Of a stretch of 64,000 nt of DNA, positions 35,747 through 45,651 are shown piece by piece (within the stretch, counting starts at the first letter, position 1; each line of letters begins with the position of its first letter). The position numbers and the translations under genes are program-made. The notes under the pieces are model-generated. The model had not been told where the DNA came from. It ran no database searches and saw only the letters and a program-made list of their open reading frames with translations. Source of the stretch: Rhodanobacteraceae bacterium (GTDB lineage: Bacteria > Pseudomonadota > Gammaproteobacteria > Xanthomonadales > SZUA-5); NCBI GenBank assembly GCA_024234055.1, contig JACKOW010000007.1:62001-126000 (forward strand). The letters are read 5' to 3'.

Positions 35747-38458
35747 TCAAAGGCCGCGCGATTCGAGCGTTGCAGCGTCGGCCGGGCGATCGGCGGCTCG
35801 CAGGGATTTCGCGTAATCGGCAATCAAATCCGGCAATTGCGGATTGTCCTGACGTTTGGAGCCGCCAGCGGTTTCCAGGATCTCCAAAGCTTCGGCGTAG
35901 TAGGGCAACGCATCCACGGCGCGATTCTGGTCGCGCAGGCAGTTGGCCAGACTCCAGCGGGCGAGGGCGCCGGCAAATCCGGGTTTGCCATCCATGGGGA
36001 AGATGGCGACGGCCCGGCGCAGCACGAGCTCGGCCTCTGGGTAACGCTGCAGCCCGTCACTCAAGACCCAGCCGAGGTTGTTCAGGGCCTCGCCCACCCA
36101 CTGGTGGCTGGGGCCGACTGCAGCTTCGTAAACTGCCACCAGCCGACGGAACACACCCTCGGCTTCCTGCCACTGGCCCTGATTGGCAAGCAGCATGCCC
36201 AGACTCTGCAAGCCGCGGCTGAGACTGATGTGGGTAGGCCCCAGTGAGGTCTCGACCATGGCGAGACCGGTGCGTAGCTCCTGCGCGGCTTGCTCGGCCT
36301 TGCCCTGCGCCGCATAGACATTGCCGAGTGCGAAGTGACTCTCGGCGATCAATGGATGATCGGGCGCGTAGACCTTGCGCTTGATCGCCAGGCTGCGCAG
36401 ATACAGCGCCTGCGCCTCGGCATTGCGCCCCTCGCGGCCGTAGAGATCGCCCAGCAGATCCAGGCTGAGTGCCACCAGGAAGTGGTCCGGACCCAGTGCC
36501 GATTCGCGGATCTTCAGCGCCCGCGACAGAAAGGGCTCGGCTTCCTGGTAGCGCTCCTGGTTGTTCAACAGATAGCCCAGATGCGAGAGATTGGCGGCCA
36601 CATCCGGGTGGTCGGGGCCTAGGGCGGATTCGCGAATGGCCAGCGCACTGCGGTACAGGGATTCCGCTTCGTCAGACTTTCCCAGCAGAAAGCAGGTCAG
36701 GCCCAGCTGCATCCGTGCTTCGGCCAGATCCGGACTGGCCGGTCCCAGGCTGCGTTCCAGAATGGCGACGGCCTGGCGCTGCAGGGGCTCGGCCTCCTGA
36801 TAGCGTCCTGCGCGGTTGTACAGCGTACCGAGGGCGTTGAGACTGCGGCCCACGTCCGGGTGCTGGTCCCCGAGTGCGGCGCGGCGCGCTGCCAGTGCCG
36901 CCTCTTCCAGCGGCACGGCTTCGGCATAGAGCCCGAGATTCTGATAGACGCCGCCCATGGTCCGCATCAGACGCGCCCGGACGATGGGTTGATCCTGCAG
37001 TTCGACCTGGATGCGGTGGGCGGCCTGATCCAGCAATTCACGGGCAGTGACGGTGTTTCCCCGGGCCTCGCCGGGATCCGAAACTTCAAAGACCCGAGTC
37101 AGAAAGGACGACACCTGCCGCGCCGCCTCGGCTTCTCGGGCGGCCTTGATCATGCCGACCGAGGTGCCGACGATGCCCAGAATCAAGGCCACGAGCACCA
37201 TGGCCGCCGCAGCCACCGCGAGCCGATGCCGGCGCACGAACTTGCCGGCGCGATAGCGGAAAGTCGGGGGCCTGGCCTCCACCGGCTGGTTGGCCAGAAA
37301 GCGGTTCAGATCGGCCGCCAGTTCCGCCACCGAGGCATAGCGCTGATCGCGATCCTCGGCGATGGCCTTGGTCACGATCCAGTCCAGATCAGCGCGCAGG
37401 TGCTCGGCCAGCTCACTCTTGCTCATGCGCCGTTCTTCGGCGATGGCCCGAACCCGGGTTTCCTCCAGCCCCGAAATGCGCACGGTCAATCGCTTGGACT
37501 CAGGCCGGCGGCCGCTGGCATTGAGCTTGACCAGGGCAGCGCCGGAGACATCATGGGGGCGCACACCCACCAGCAATTCATAAAGCACGATGCCCAGCGA
37601 ATAGACGTCGGTGCGCGTATCCAGATCCGAGTTGGCCGCGAAGGCCTCGGGGCTCATGTAGGAGGGTGTGCCGATGGCGCCAGCACCGGTGAGTTCGGCC
37701 TCGTCGCCCAGCGGCTGATCCACCGCCTTGGCGATGCCGAAATCGATGACCTTGGGCACGGCCTGGCCGTCGATTTCGGCCACCAGCAGATTGCTGGGCT
37801 TGAGGTCGCGGTGGATCAATCCCTTTTGATGGGCGTGGTGCACGCCCTGGCAGATCTGCACGAACATCGCCACCCGTTCGCGGATGTCCAGACGCTTCAG
37901 ATTGCAGTAATCGACAAAAGCCTTGCCGGGCATGTATTCCATCGCGAAGTAGGGAAAGCCATCGCGGGTGGTACCGGCCTCGTAGAGTTGTGCCACATTC
38001 GGGTGCGAAAGCCGCGCCATGGCCTGGCGTTCGGCGGTGAATCTCGCCAGCGCCATCGGGCTGCGCAGACTGGCATGCACCAGTTTCAGGGCGACCTGAC
38101 GCTTGACGGGCTCGCTCTGCTCGGCCAGATAGACCGCACCCATGCCGCCTTCGCCGAGCAGCCGCAGAATTCTGAAGGGGCCGATCTGTTCGGGATGCTT
38201 GAAGGCCGGCTCATCGTCAGCCTCCCGCGGCGGGAGCTCGTCCAGTTTCTTGGTGGGCTTGCCTGCGTCGGTCGACAGCGCGTCCAGGTTGACGGCGGTG
38301 ACCATCGGACAGGGTTCGGTTTCCTGCTCCGCCGAGGCATCGCCATCATCGCCCGACGCCCGTCCACGGACCGTGGGATCTTCGGCAGAAGCAGCACCCA
38401 GACCCAGATCGGTGGTCGCGTCTACACTTCCGCTTCCGCGCGGGCGAGCTGCAGTCAT
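35747..38458 (-). CDS. Membrane Ser/Thr protein kinase with C-terminal TPR repeats
   Basis: About 903 residues from ATG 38458; a GTG at 38494 would add 12. Disordered N terminus, then a Pkn-type kinase domain: LGEGGMGAVYLAEQ at 101-114, VALKL (Lys125), HRDLKPSN (216-223), DFGIAKA (239-245), and GTPSYMSPEAF activation segment. A single membrane helix at about 415-440 is followed by some 450 residues of TPR units in the periplasm or outside (ALGPDHPDVAANLSHLGYLL and many variants, kinesin-light-chain-like). All catalytic residues are present. In other bacteria such kinases often sit next to an ECF sigma factor; here the partner is an FHA-GGDEF protein. Confidence 0.93.
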   Translation of the reverse strand: MTAARPRGSGSVDATTDLGLGAASAEDPTVRGRASGDDGDASAEQETEPCPMVTAVNLDALSTDAGKPTKKLDELPPREADDEPAFKHPEQIGPFRILRLLGEGGMGAVYLAEQSEPVKRQVALKLVHASLRSPMALARFTAERQAMARLSHPNVAQLYEAGTTRDGFPYFAMEYMPGKAFVDYCNLKRLDIRERVAMFVQICQGVHHAHQKGLIHRDLKPSNLLVAEIDGQAVPKVIDFGIAKAVDQPLGDEAELTGAGAIGTPSYMSPEAFAANSDLDTRTDVYSLGIVLYELLVGVRPHDVSGAALVKLNASGRRPESKRLTVRISGLEETRVRAIAEERRMSKSELAEHLRADLDWIVTKAIAEDRDQRYASVAELAADLNRFLANQPVEARPPTFRYRAGKFVRRHRLAVAAAAMVLVALILGIVGTSVGMIKAAREAEAARQVSSFLTRVFEVSDPGEARGNTVTARELLDQAAHRIQVELQDQPIVRARLMRTMGGVYQNLGLYAEAVPLEEAALAARRAALGDQHPDVGRSLNALGTLYNRAGRYQEAEPLQRQAVAILERSLGPASPDLAEARMQLGLTCFLLGKSDEAESLYRSALAIRESALGPDHPDVAANLSHLGYLLNNQERYQEAEPFLSRALKIRESALGPDHFLVALSLDLLGDLYGREGRNAEAQALYLRSLAIKRKVYAPDHPLIAESHFALGNVYAAQGKAEQAAQELRTGLAMVETSLGPTHISLSRGLQSLGMLLANQGQWQEAEGVFRRLVAVYEAAVGPSHQWVGEALNNLGWVLSDGLQRYPEAELVLRRAVAIFPMDGKPGFAGALARWSLANCLRDQNRAVDALPYYAEALEILETAGGSKRQDNPQLPDLIADYAKSLRAADRPADAATLESRGL

Positions 38459-38524
38459 CGGCTGGCGCTTCGAAAAAGCTGCACCGGCAAGCACTTCAAT
38501 GCGGTTGCGAATGCCATGCCGTCT

Positions 38525-39955
38525 TCATCGGGGCGGTTGAGTCACGCCGCTGCCGCCGCCCGGACAAATCCCTCGTCCATCAATAGCGTCGTAGCCGTTG
38601 CCGTCGATGTCATAGTCGAAATCCGAGCCCGCGGGCCGACCGTCACCATAGATGGCGCTGGCGATGGCGTAACAGTAATTTCTCGGGGCATAGGGAGTCA
38701 GCCGTCCTACCGAGACATCGGACCCAATCTGGCGGAAATTGAACACGATCTCGTTCGACAGCACCTCGCGACCCATCAGACTGGCATCGACGGCACTGAC
38801 GACGCCATCGCCGTTCATGTCCACCACGGTGTCCAGATAGTCAAGCCGGTTGGAGACCGAGTTCCAGACCGGCGCCACCACGAAGGCACGTAGTTCGACG
38901 ATCGACTCATCATTCGGCGTGCTGCTGTCGTACGGCGTTGGTGGACCACCGTCCACTCGCTGGACTTGCGCGCCGCTACAGTCGATCGGCTCGCCAAGGC
39001 TGTTCAGTGTCACGGTACCCACACAGGGATCCTGGATACGGATGTGCGAGAACAGGAAACGGGGCACGATCAGGGTCGAGGTGATACTGGTTCTGCCCAA
39101 GGTGTCCGACAACTCGTAGCCCACCGCGTTGGTCAATCCGGCCAGATTCCGCGCTTGCCTGGGAAATACCGGGGTCCAGCCGTTGGCCAGATCTGTCATG
39201 ACGATACCGACGCCGACATTGGACAGGACGACCAGACCCGGAAAATCGTCATCTGCGCCAAACTGGACGCCGTCCGCGACTGGCGTCTGCTGCGCGCCTC
39301 CACCCGGGTTGCCCTTGGGCAAAGGCCCGCCGAACTCGGGCCTCAGGGCAAAGCGCGTTGCGGGATCGTGGCTGTCCGGCGCGCTGTCGATGTTGTCCAC
39401 GGCCCCGGAGAAATCGCCCGGATCGGGATAAAAATCGAGGATGAACTCATCACGCGGAACCGGCGGCGGCGGCACCGAAAATGACCATTGTCCATCTGGA
39501 TTGTCGAAGACAATGGCGGCACCCTGGCCGACTTCGGCAAAAACCCAGCTCCGCACCTCAAAGCGCTGTTCGCCATACATTCTGCCTATACCCTGCATCT
39601 CATCGCCTTTGACGGACGCACGAAAGATCAGCGGCCAGCCAGCCCGGAACTGAATCGACGTGGAGCCGTTGGCGGGATCACTCAGCGGCGACAGCTGTTC
39701 CAGCAGAACCAGAGGTGGCGGTTCGGGCGGCGTGCCGGCAGCGCAGCCGATCACATTGGTCTCCAATCCATCGCAGAACACCAGGGGACCAAAACCGCTG
39801 GCTGCCTTGAGTGAGCTGTTCGTGCCGGGTGAACGCAACCACTGCGCGCTGGCACCAGTGGGCACACCCGTCAGAATCGCGCCGCACAGCGTCAATGCTG
39901 TCAGCAAGCAACTCGGGGTGCGGCTCACAAGAAGCTGCTCGGGAATTTCATGCAT
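38525..39955 (-). CDS. Exported protein with dockerin-like calcium loop, unknown function
   Basis: 476 residues from ATG 39955, with a signal peptide (LLTALTLCGAILTGVPTGASA). Near the mature N terminus there is GPLVFCDGLE, which echoes the IFxNGFE tails of two other exported proteins here. The middle is beta-rich without a recognised fold. Towards the C terminus VDMNGDGVVSAVDASLMGRE is an EF-hand/dockerin-like loop, and a second Asp-rich piece (SDFDYDIDGNGYDAIDG) may also bind calcium. It precedes the Ser/Thr kinase on the same strand by 66 bases. No catalytic motif seen. Confidence 0.7.
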   Translation of the reverse strand: MHEIPEQLLVSRTPSCLLTALTLCGAILTGVPTGASAQWLRSPGTNSSLKAASGFGPLVFCDGLETNVIGCAAGTPPEPPPLVLLEQLSPLSDPANGSTSIQFRAGWPLIFRASVKGDEMQGIGRMYGEQRFEVRSWVFAEVGQGAAIVFDNPDGQWSFSVPPPPVPRDEFILDFYPDPGDFSGAVDNIDSAPDSHDPATRFALRPEFGGPLPKGNPGGGAQQTPVADGVQFGADDDFPGLVVLSNVGVGIVMTDLANGWTPVFPRQARNLAGLTNAVGYELSDTLGRTSITSTLIVPRFLFSHIRIQDPCVGTVTLNSLGEPIDCSGAQVQRVDGGPPTPYDSSTPNDESIVELRAFVVAPVWNSVSNRLDYLDTVVDMNGDGVVSAVDASLMGREVLSNEIVFNFRQIGSDVSVGRLTPYAPRNYCYAIASAIYGDGRPAGSDFDYDIDGNGYDAIDGRGICPGGGSGVTQPPR

Positions 39956-40206
39956 CGATGGACTCGCTGGCGCAGGCTGACGTCGAGGCCAGTGTATCAA
40001 TTGCGCCAGTCGCCTGAGCGACGAAAGGCAATCGCAGATGTGAGCTTCTTGTGTAGAGCCTCCCTGGGAGCAGGGCACCGGATGCCGCGCTGATGCACCC
40101 GGCGAGCGCATCCCGCGTCGATAGGAAAAGCTGGCGCCCTTGGGACGAGTCCTTTGATTGCGAACTCCTTGAATCTGAATGGCCGGCGAGGTTTGCACCT
40201 CGCCGT

Positions 40207-41106
40207 TCAGTCCTCAATCTGCACGCGGTGGACCCGAACCGCGGTCGCCCGAGGAACGACAGGCTTGCCCCGATGTTTCAGGTGCGCGCGCACGAAGGCA
40301 GCGCCGAACAGCAGAATCCACGACGAGTAGTTGACCCATATCAGCAACATCACCAAGGACCCGGCCGCACCGTAAGCTGATGCTGCCGCAGAGCGCGCCA
40401 GATAGGCAGAGATCAGCGCGCGGCCCAGGGTGAAGAGCAGGGCAGTGATGAATGCACCGAGCAGTACGTCGCGAAAGCTCAGCACAACTTCCGGAAGCAC
40501 TCTGAAGATAGCCGCGAAGAGCAGCGTGACGATGAGCAGTGACACGCCGAAATCAGCCCATAAGAGGACCAGTTCGTTCAGCGGCAGCCAGTCCTGGGCA
40601 AATACGATGACAGCGCGCACCACCACACTCAGCAACAACGACACCAGCAACACGAAGCCGATGGCCAGCAGGATAGTCAGCGACAGCAAGCGACTGAGCA
40701 ACAGTCGCAGAATGCCGCTTCGATCGGGTTTGGGGGCGACATCCCAGATGGCATTGAGGGCATTCTGCATCTGGGTGAACACGGTGGTCGCGCCGACCAG
40801 GATCAGGGAGAACCCAAGCACGGTGGCCCAGGTGCCTTTGGTGTCGACTCTGGCGCTGAGCACCGCCGCTTGAACGAATTCCGCGGCCCGGACACCGATG
40901 GCGTCCTGCAGCTCGGCCATGATCTGACCCGAAGCGGCTTCGGGCCCCAGCACCACGCCGACCACGGCCACGGCAACGATCACCACCGGTGCGATCGAGA
41001 ACACCGTGAAGAAGGCCAGCGCTGCGGCGTAGACGAAAGCCTGTGCAGCAGTCCAATAACCGACGGCATCGCGCAGGATTTGGTAGGTGCTGATCAGAAA
41101 GTTCAT
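40207..41106 (-). CDS. YihY/BrkB family inner-membrane protein
   Basis: 299 residues with six or seven membrane helices. The family pattern includes AALAFFTVFSIAPVVIVAVA near the N terminus, TQMQNALNAIWD in the middle and YGAAGSLVMLLIWVNYSSWILLFGAAF near the end. The family is widespread and its function is not established (earlier called RNase BN or serum-resistance BrkB). It is divergent from the GGDEF-EAL gene over 256 bases that contain an AT-rich patch around 41210-41260 but no clear gene. Confidence 0.92.
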   Translation of the reverse strand: MNFLISTYQILRDAVGYWTAAQAFVYAAALAFFTVFSIAPVVIVAVAVVGVVLGPEAASGQIMAELQDAIGVRAAEFVQAAVLSARVDTKGTWATVLGFSLILVGATTVFTQMQNALNAIWDVAPKPDRSGILRLLLSRLLSLTILLAIGFVLLVSLLLSVVVRAVIVFAQDWLPLNELVLLWADFGVSLLIVTLLFAAIFRVLPEVVLSFRDVLLGAFITALLFTLGRALISAYLARSAAASAYGAAGSLVMLLIWVNYSSWILLFGAAFVRAHLKHRGKPVVPRATAVRVHRVQIED

Positions 41107-41362
41107 GGTTCCAGTATGGCTTTGGATCGCGCAGATTGTTCGATCCGATGAACAGAGTGGGTGATGCGGGCTCGAACAGGCCGGCCTGCTTGTCCGCTGT
41201 GGTGTATCCTTGAATTGACATAATACACATTAGGCGCACTTGTATGATCCAAGCGACGGCTTGAGACTCGGCACCAACAGCGCCTGCGGTACGACAACGA
41301 TTCTCCCCGAGCCCATTTGCGGCTACGCTTAGCGCAATCGGTAGAGATCGAGGACCAGGGGG

Positions 41363-43957
41363 ATGGACCGTGTCCTGTTGATCGAGGCATCGGCAACGCG
41401 CCGTCGGGCGCTGTCGACGATGCTCGCGCAGAAAGGTTACGAGGTGGCGATCATCGCTACCTACGCCGAAGGTTTGTCCACGCTCAGCAGTATCGAGCGC
41501 GAAGCTTATGCTGCGCTGGTGGTGAGCTGGCCCGAATACTCCGATCATCGTGCGGACGATGTCTTTGCCTTGCTGCGCGCGCGCGACTGGATTGCGCTGC
41601 CGGTGCTGGTCATGGCCGATTCCACCGACGCCGGTGCCGTCAACTGGCTGATGAAGCGTCCCAGTACGGCCTTGCTGCTGTGGTCTGACTATTCTGATGC
41701 GCCGGACGCGCTGAACAAGCTGATCCATCCGATTCAACGCGCGCCGGCGACCGATGACCGCTCCGACAGCAGCCAGCTGCGGGTGCTGTTTGTCGACGAT
41801 TCGCCGACGGTGCGCATCGCCTTCAAGCGCTTGCTGGCGGCCGAGGGTTATCAGGTGGATACCGCGGTCTGCGCCGAGGATGGTCTGGTCAAGGCTCAGG
41901 CCAAGGACTACGACATCGCCATCGTTGACTACTTCATGCCCGGTGACAACGGTGCCATGCTGGTCAAGAAGCTGCGCGATGCGCCTGAGACCGCGAGCAT
42001 CCTCGCCGCGATCATCACCGGCACCTACTCCGACCGCGTCATCACCGAATCACTGGGTGCCGGCGCTGTGGAGTGCATGTTCAAGTCCGAGGCTCGCGAG
42101 CTGTTTCTGGCGCGCATGCGCTCGCTGTCTCGCACGGTGCTGGACCGCAAGGCCATCGACAACGAGCGGCGGCGACTGCAGGGCATCCTTACCTCGGTCG
42201 GTGAAGGTGTTTACGGCGTCAATTCCCGGGGCGTCATCCAGTTCATCAATCCGGCAGCGCTGGATATCCTCGGTTACTCGCACGACGTGGATTTTGTCGG
42301 CGAGATGGCTGCCGATCGCTTCCACTACGCCTTCGAAGACAAGACCCGGATACCGCGCCAGGCCTGCTTCCTGAGCCAGTGCTACGAGAACGGCAACCAG
42401 GTGAGCGGCTGGCAGACCGTGTTCTGGCATGAAAGCGGGCGTTCGGTACCGGTCGAATGCACGGTGTATCCACTCGATATCGACGGCAAGCGCGAAGGCG
42501 CCGTGGTGGCCTTCCGTGACGTCTCGCAGCGGCGCCTGCTGGAAGAGGAACTGCGTTGGCAGGCCAGCCACGACGCCCTCACCAAGCTGCACAACCGCGC
42601 TCATTTCGAACAACAACTGCAGCAGGAAGTGGCCAGGCTGCGGCGTTCCGATCAGACCAGTCTGCTGCTGTTTGTCGACGTCGATCGCTTCAAGTACATC
42701 AATGACACCCTCGGCCATGCGGCCGGCGATCAGCTGCTCGTCGAGGCCAGTCATCGATTGCGCAATCGCTTGCGGGTGAACGACACCCTCGCCCGCATGG
42801 GCGGCGACGAATACGCGCTGATTCTGCGCAATTCCCATCAGGATCCAGAGCTGGTGGCCGATGAGTTCCGCAAGGCCCTGTCCGGACAACTCTTTTCCTA
42901 TGGCGACAAGCACTACCGGCTGTCCGCCAGTATTGGCGTGGCCGTGCTCGATCGGCATGTGATGTCGCCGTCCGAGGCCATGGCCAATGCCGACATTGCC
43001 TGCCATATCGCCAAGAACCATGGCCGCAATCAGGTCCATGTCTATTCCTACGACACCGATCAGCGTGCTTCGATGGACGTGGAACTGAACTGGTCGGCAC
43101 GACTGGAAGAAGCGATCCGCGACGATCTGTTCGTGCTGTGCTTTCAGCCGATCCTGCCGCTACCCAGTGTCGATCTGAAAGACCTGCCGGATGCCGAGGG
43201 CGAGCTCTGGATGCGACATTTCCAGGGACCAAGGCCGCGCCGCATCTACTACGAAGTGCTCTTGCGCATGCGTGGACCCAGCGGCGAACTGGTAGCTCCC
43301 AATGCCTTTCTGCCGACGGCCGAGCGTTACAACATGATGCTCGACATCGATCGCTGGGTGATACACAACGCCCTCAAGGCGCTGCGCGACAGCCACGCAG
43401 TTGATCCCGAACATCTGGTGGGCCTGTCGATCAATCTCTCGGCGCAATCACTGGGTGCCAACGGCATCGGCCGGTTCGTCATGGACAAGCTGGTAGAGTT
43501 CAACGTAGATCCTTCACTGGTCACCTTCGAGATCACCGAAACCAAGGCCGTGACCAATCTGGACGCCGCGCGCGAACTGATCCAGCAACTGCGGGGCCTG
43601 GGATGCCGTTTTGCACTCGATGATTTCGGCTGCGGATTCTCCTCGTTCACGCATTTGAAGCATCTGGACGTGGATTTCCTGAAGATCGATGGCGCCTTCA
43701 TCCAGGGCTTGCTCGAAGATCCGGTGGATCGGGCCGTGATTGCCGCCATCAATGACATCGCTCACTCGGTGGGCAAACGCACCGTGGCCGAGTATGTGGA
43801 TCGGCCACAGGTGCTGTCTGCCCTGCTCGCCTGCGGCGTCGATTTCATCCAGGGCTACTATGTGGGACGCCCGACCTCGGATCTGCGTACAGGCTACCTG
43901 CGCGCGCGCAGTTCCAAGCGCGCGCCCGCCCTGCCCCCGCTGGCAGCGGCCGGATGA
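41363..43957 (+). CDS. Response regulator-PAS-GGDEF-EAL protein
   Basis: 864 residues. A first receiver-like domain (1-125) lacks the acidic cluster (LLIEASATRR). A second receiver (about 138-255) has FVDDSPTVR and phospho-Asp in IAIVDYFMPGD. A PAS domain follows, then GGDEF (active site GGDEY, MDTLGHAAGD-like ND..GH) and EAL. The EAL domain keeps the catalytic set: EVLLRM, Asn in SINLSAQS, EITET, DDFGCGFSSF, Lys in FLKIDG, Glu in VAEYV and QGYYVGRP. It can therefore both make and break c-di-GMP in principle. The cognate kinase is not adjacent; the hybrid kinase at the window start is a distant candidate only. Confidence 0.93.
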   Translation: MDRVLLIEASATRRRALSTMLAQKGYEVAIIATYAEGLSTLSSIEREAYAALVVSWPEYSDHRADDVFALLRARDWIALPVLVMADSTDAGAVNWLMKRPSTALLLWSDYSDAPDALNKLIHPIQRAPATDDRSDSSQLRVLFVDDSPTVRIAFKRLLAAEGYQVDTAVCAEDGLVKAQAKDYDIAIVDYFMPGDNGAMLVKKLRDAPETASILAAIITGTYSDRVITESLGAGAVECMFKSEARELFLARMRSLSRTVLDRKAIDNERRRLQGILTSVGEGVYGVNSRGVIQFINPAALDILGYSHDVDFVGEMAADRFHYAFEDKTRIPRQACFLSQCYENGNQVSGWQTVFWHESGRSVPVECTVYPLDIDGKREGAVVAFRDVSQRRLLEEELRWQASHDALTKLHNRAHFEQQLQQEVARLRRSDQTSLLLFVDVDRFKYINDTLGHAAGDQLLVEASHRLRNRLRVNDTLARMGGDEYALILRNSHQDPELVADEFRKALSGQLFSYGDKHYRLSASIGVAVLDRHVMSPSEAMANADIACHIAKNHGRNQVHVYSYDTDQRASMDVELNWSARLEEAIRDDLFVLCFQPILPLPSVDLKDLPDAEGELWMRHFQGPRPRRIYYEVLLRMRGPSGELVAPNAFLPTAERYNMMLDIDRWVIHNALKALRDSHAVDPEHLVGLSINLSAQSLGANGIGRFVMDKLVEFNVDPSLVTFEITETKAVTNLDAARELIQQLRGLGCRFALDDFGCGFSSFTHLKHLDVDFLKIDGAFIQGLLEDPVDRAVIAAINDIAHSVGKRTVAEYVDRPQVLSALLACGVDFIQGYYVGRPTSDLRTGYLRARSSKRAPALPPLAAAG

Positions 43958-44214
43958 CGGCCGCTGCGACGCCTGGCCCGCATTTCTCACACCTGCGCGT
44001 GCAGATGCCGCGATTCCGTTGCAGCGCAAGGCAAATCGGTGGCCACACAGCAACTGCAGAGTGTACGGCTTGCATCTGCCCGCTTTGCGGCCCTCGCGCG
44101 TTCTTTGCGACTATCGCTGCATTGCTCCTCCTCGCCATGGAATCACCATTCCTCGTCGTCGCGCCTTGCGCTAGTCGCAAAGCACTGCGCGATCTTCCGC
44201 AACAGGTGTGAGAC

Positions 44215-45639
44215 GTGCGGGCTAGCTTTCTCTGGCACGACTACGAGACCTTTGGCGCCAACGTCCGCGTCGATCGCCCGGCTGAATTCGCCTGCTGGCG
44301 CAGCAATGAGGACTTCGAGCCGATCGCCGAACCGGTGGCCTTTCGCTGTCGGCCAACCCTGGATTACCTGCCCCAGCCCCAGGCTTGCGTGATTACCGGC
44401 ATTGGTCCCGAGAGTGCCTGGCGTGAGGGTCTGACGGAACCGGAATTCGCCGAACGCGTGCTGGCCGAAATGGGCACGCCGCAGACCTGCGTGCTGGGCT
44501 ACAACAGCATGCGCTTCGACGACGAGATCACCCGCTACCTGTTCTGGCGCAATTTCATCGACCCCTATCAACGCGAGTGGGCCAACGGCAATTCACGATT
44601 CGATCTGATCGATCTGGCACGTGCTGCCCAGGCCCTGCGGCCAGCCGGCATACACTGGCCCAAACGCGAGGATGGACATCCCAGCTTTCGCCTGAGTGAC
44701 CTGAGTGCCGCCAACGCCCTGCCCCACCGGCATGCCCACGCGGCTCTATCCGATGTTGAGGCCACGCTGGCACTGGCGCGGCTGATCCGGGCATCGCAGC
44801 CCCGGCTGATGAGTTTTGCGCTCGGTCTGCGGCGCAAGGCGCGGGTGCTGGAACTGCTGGACTGGCGGCAGCGCACGCCGGTGGTGCACGTATCGCAACG
44901 TTTTCCGGCCGAACGCGGCTGTCTGGCCCAGGTGGTTCCGCTGGCCATGCACCCCAGCCAGAGCGGCAAGGTGATCGTGGTCGACGCCTATCAGGATCCG
45001 GCGCCGCTGCTGCAATGGACAGCCGAGAAACTGGCCGACTTGCTGCTGAAGCCGGCCAGCGATCCCGACCACGTATCCCTGGGACTGAAGCTGGTGCACG
45101 CCAACCGAGCGCCCTTCCTGGCGCCCTTGTCGGTACTGGAAGGGGTGGATCTGCAGCGCATTGCTTTCGATCGCGAGCGCATGGATCTGCACACACGCAA
45201 GCTTCAGGATGCGCCAGCGCTGGATCACAAGCTGCAACAGGTCTATGCCCTGCTTGATCGCGGTGAGCGCCCCGTTCAGGATCCCGACGAAGCCTTGTAT
45301 GCGGGCTTCCTGGCCGATGGTGATCGCGCGCTATGCACCCGTTGGCGCGGCGAGCGGCCTGAAGGACTGCAGGAATTGTCGAAGAATTTCACCGATCCGC
45401 GACTGCAGGCGCTGGCATTCCGCTACCGGGCACGGCACCACGAGCCCACGCTGAGCGAGCCCGAGCGCAAGCTCTGGTTGCGCCATTGCCGGGATCGTCT
45501 CATCAGCGCGGATGGCACACTGGAATCATATCTGTCCGCTGTCCGTGAGATCTCGACGCAACATCCTGAGCTGTCGATTGAACTGACCCAGTGGGCGCAG
45601 CGACTCTGCGACCATGCGCAGATCCCCTGGCCGCCGTAG
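44215..45639 (+). CDS. sbcB: Exodeoxyribonuclease I
   Basis: 474 residues from a GTG, the usual ExoI length. DEDDh exonuclease motifs: HDYETFG at the start, GYNSMRFDDEITRYLFWRNF, and HAHAALSDVEATLALARLI (His and Asp). The SH3-like and C-terminal helical parts follow. It degrades single-stranded DNA 3' to 5' and acts in recombination and mismatch repair. The gene is convergent with galU (12-base gap). The 257 bases before it show no gene. Confidence 0.95.
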   Translation: MRASFLWHDYETFGANVRVDRPAEFACWRSNEDFEPIAEPVAFRCRPTLDYLPQPQACVITGIGPESAWREGLTEPEFAERVLAEMGTPQTCVLGYNSMRFDDEITRYLFWRNFIDPYQREWANGNSRFDLIDLARAAQALRPAGIHWPKREDGHPSFRLSDLSAANALPHRHAHAALSDVEATLALARLIRASQPRLMSFALGLRRKARVLELLDWRQRTPVVHVSQRFPAERGCLAQVVPLAMHPSQSGKVIVVDAYQDPAPLLQWTAEKLADLLLKPASDPDHVSLGLKLVHANRAPFLAPLSVLEGVDLQRIAFDRERMDLHTRKLQDAPALDHKLQQVYALLDRGERPVQDPDEALYAGFLADGDRALCTRWRGERPEGLQELSKNFTDPRLQALAFRYRARHHEPTLSEPERKLWLRHCRDRLISADGTLESYLSAVREISTQHPELSIELTQWAQRLCDHAQIPWPP

Positions 45640-45651
45640 CAGCGGGCCAGG

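Noticed and set aside
36860..38893. Plus-strand open frame of 677 codons opposite the Ser/Thr kinase
   Set aside because: It is the antisense frame of a clear kinase-TPR gene; composition is His/Gln/Gly-rich with no domain. GC-rich codon bias keeps such frames open.
44039..44214. Short open frames before sbcB
   Set aside because: No ribosome site, no conserved features, and they overlap the sbcB start in other frames.
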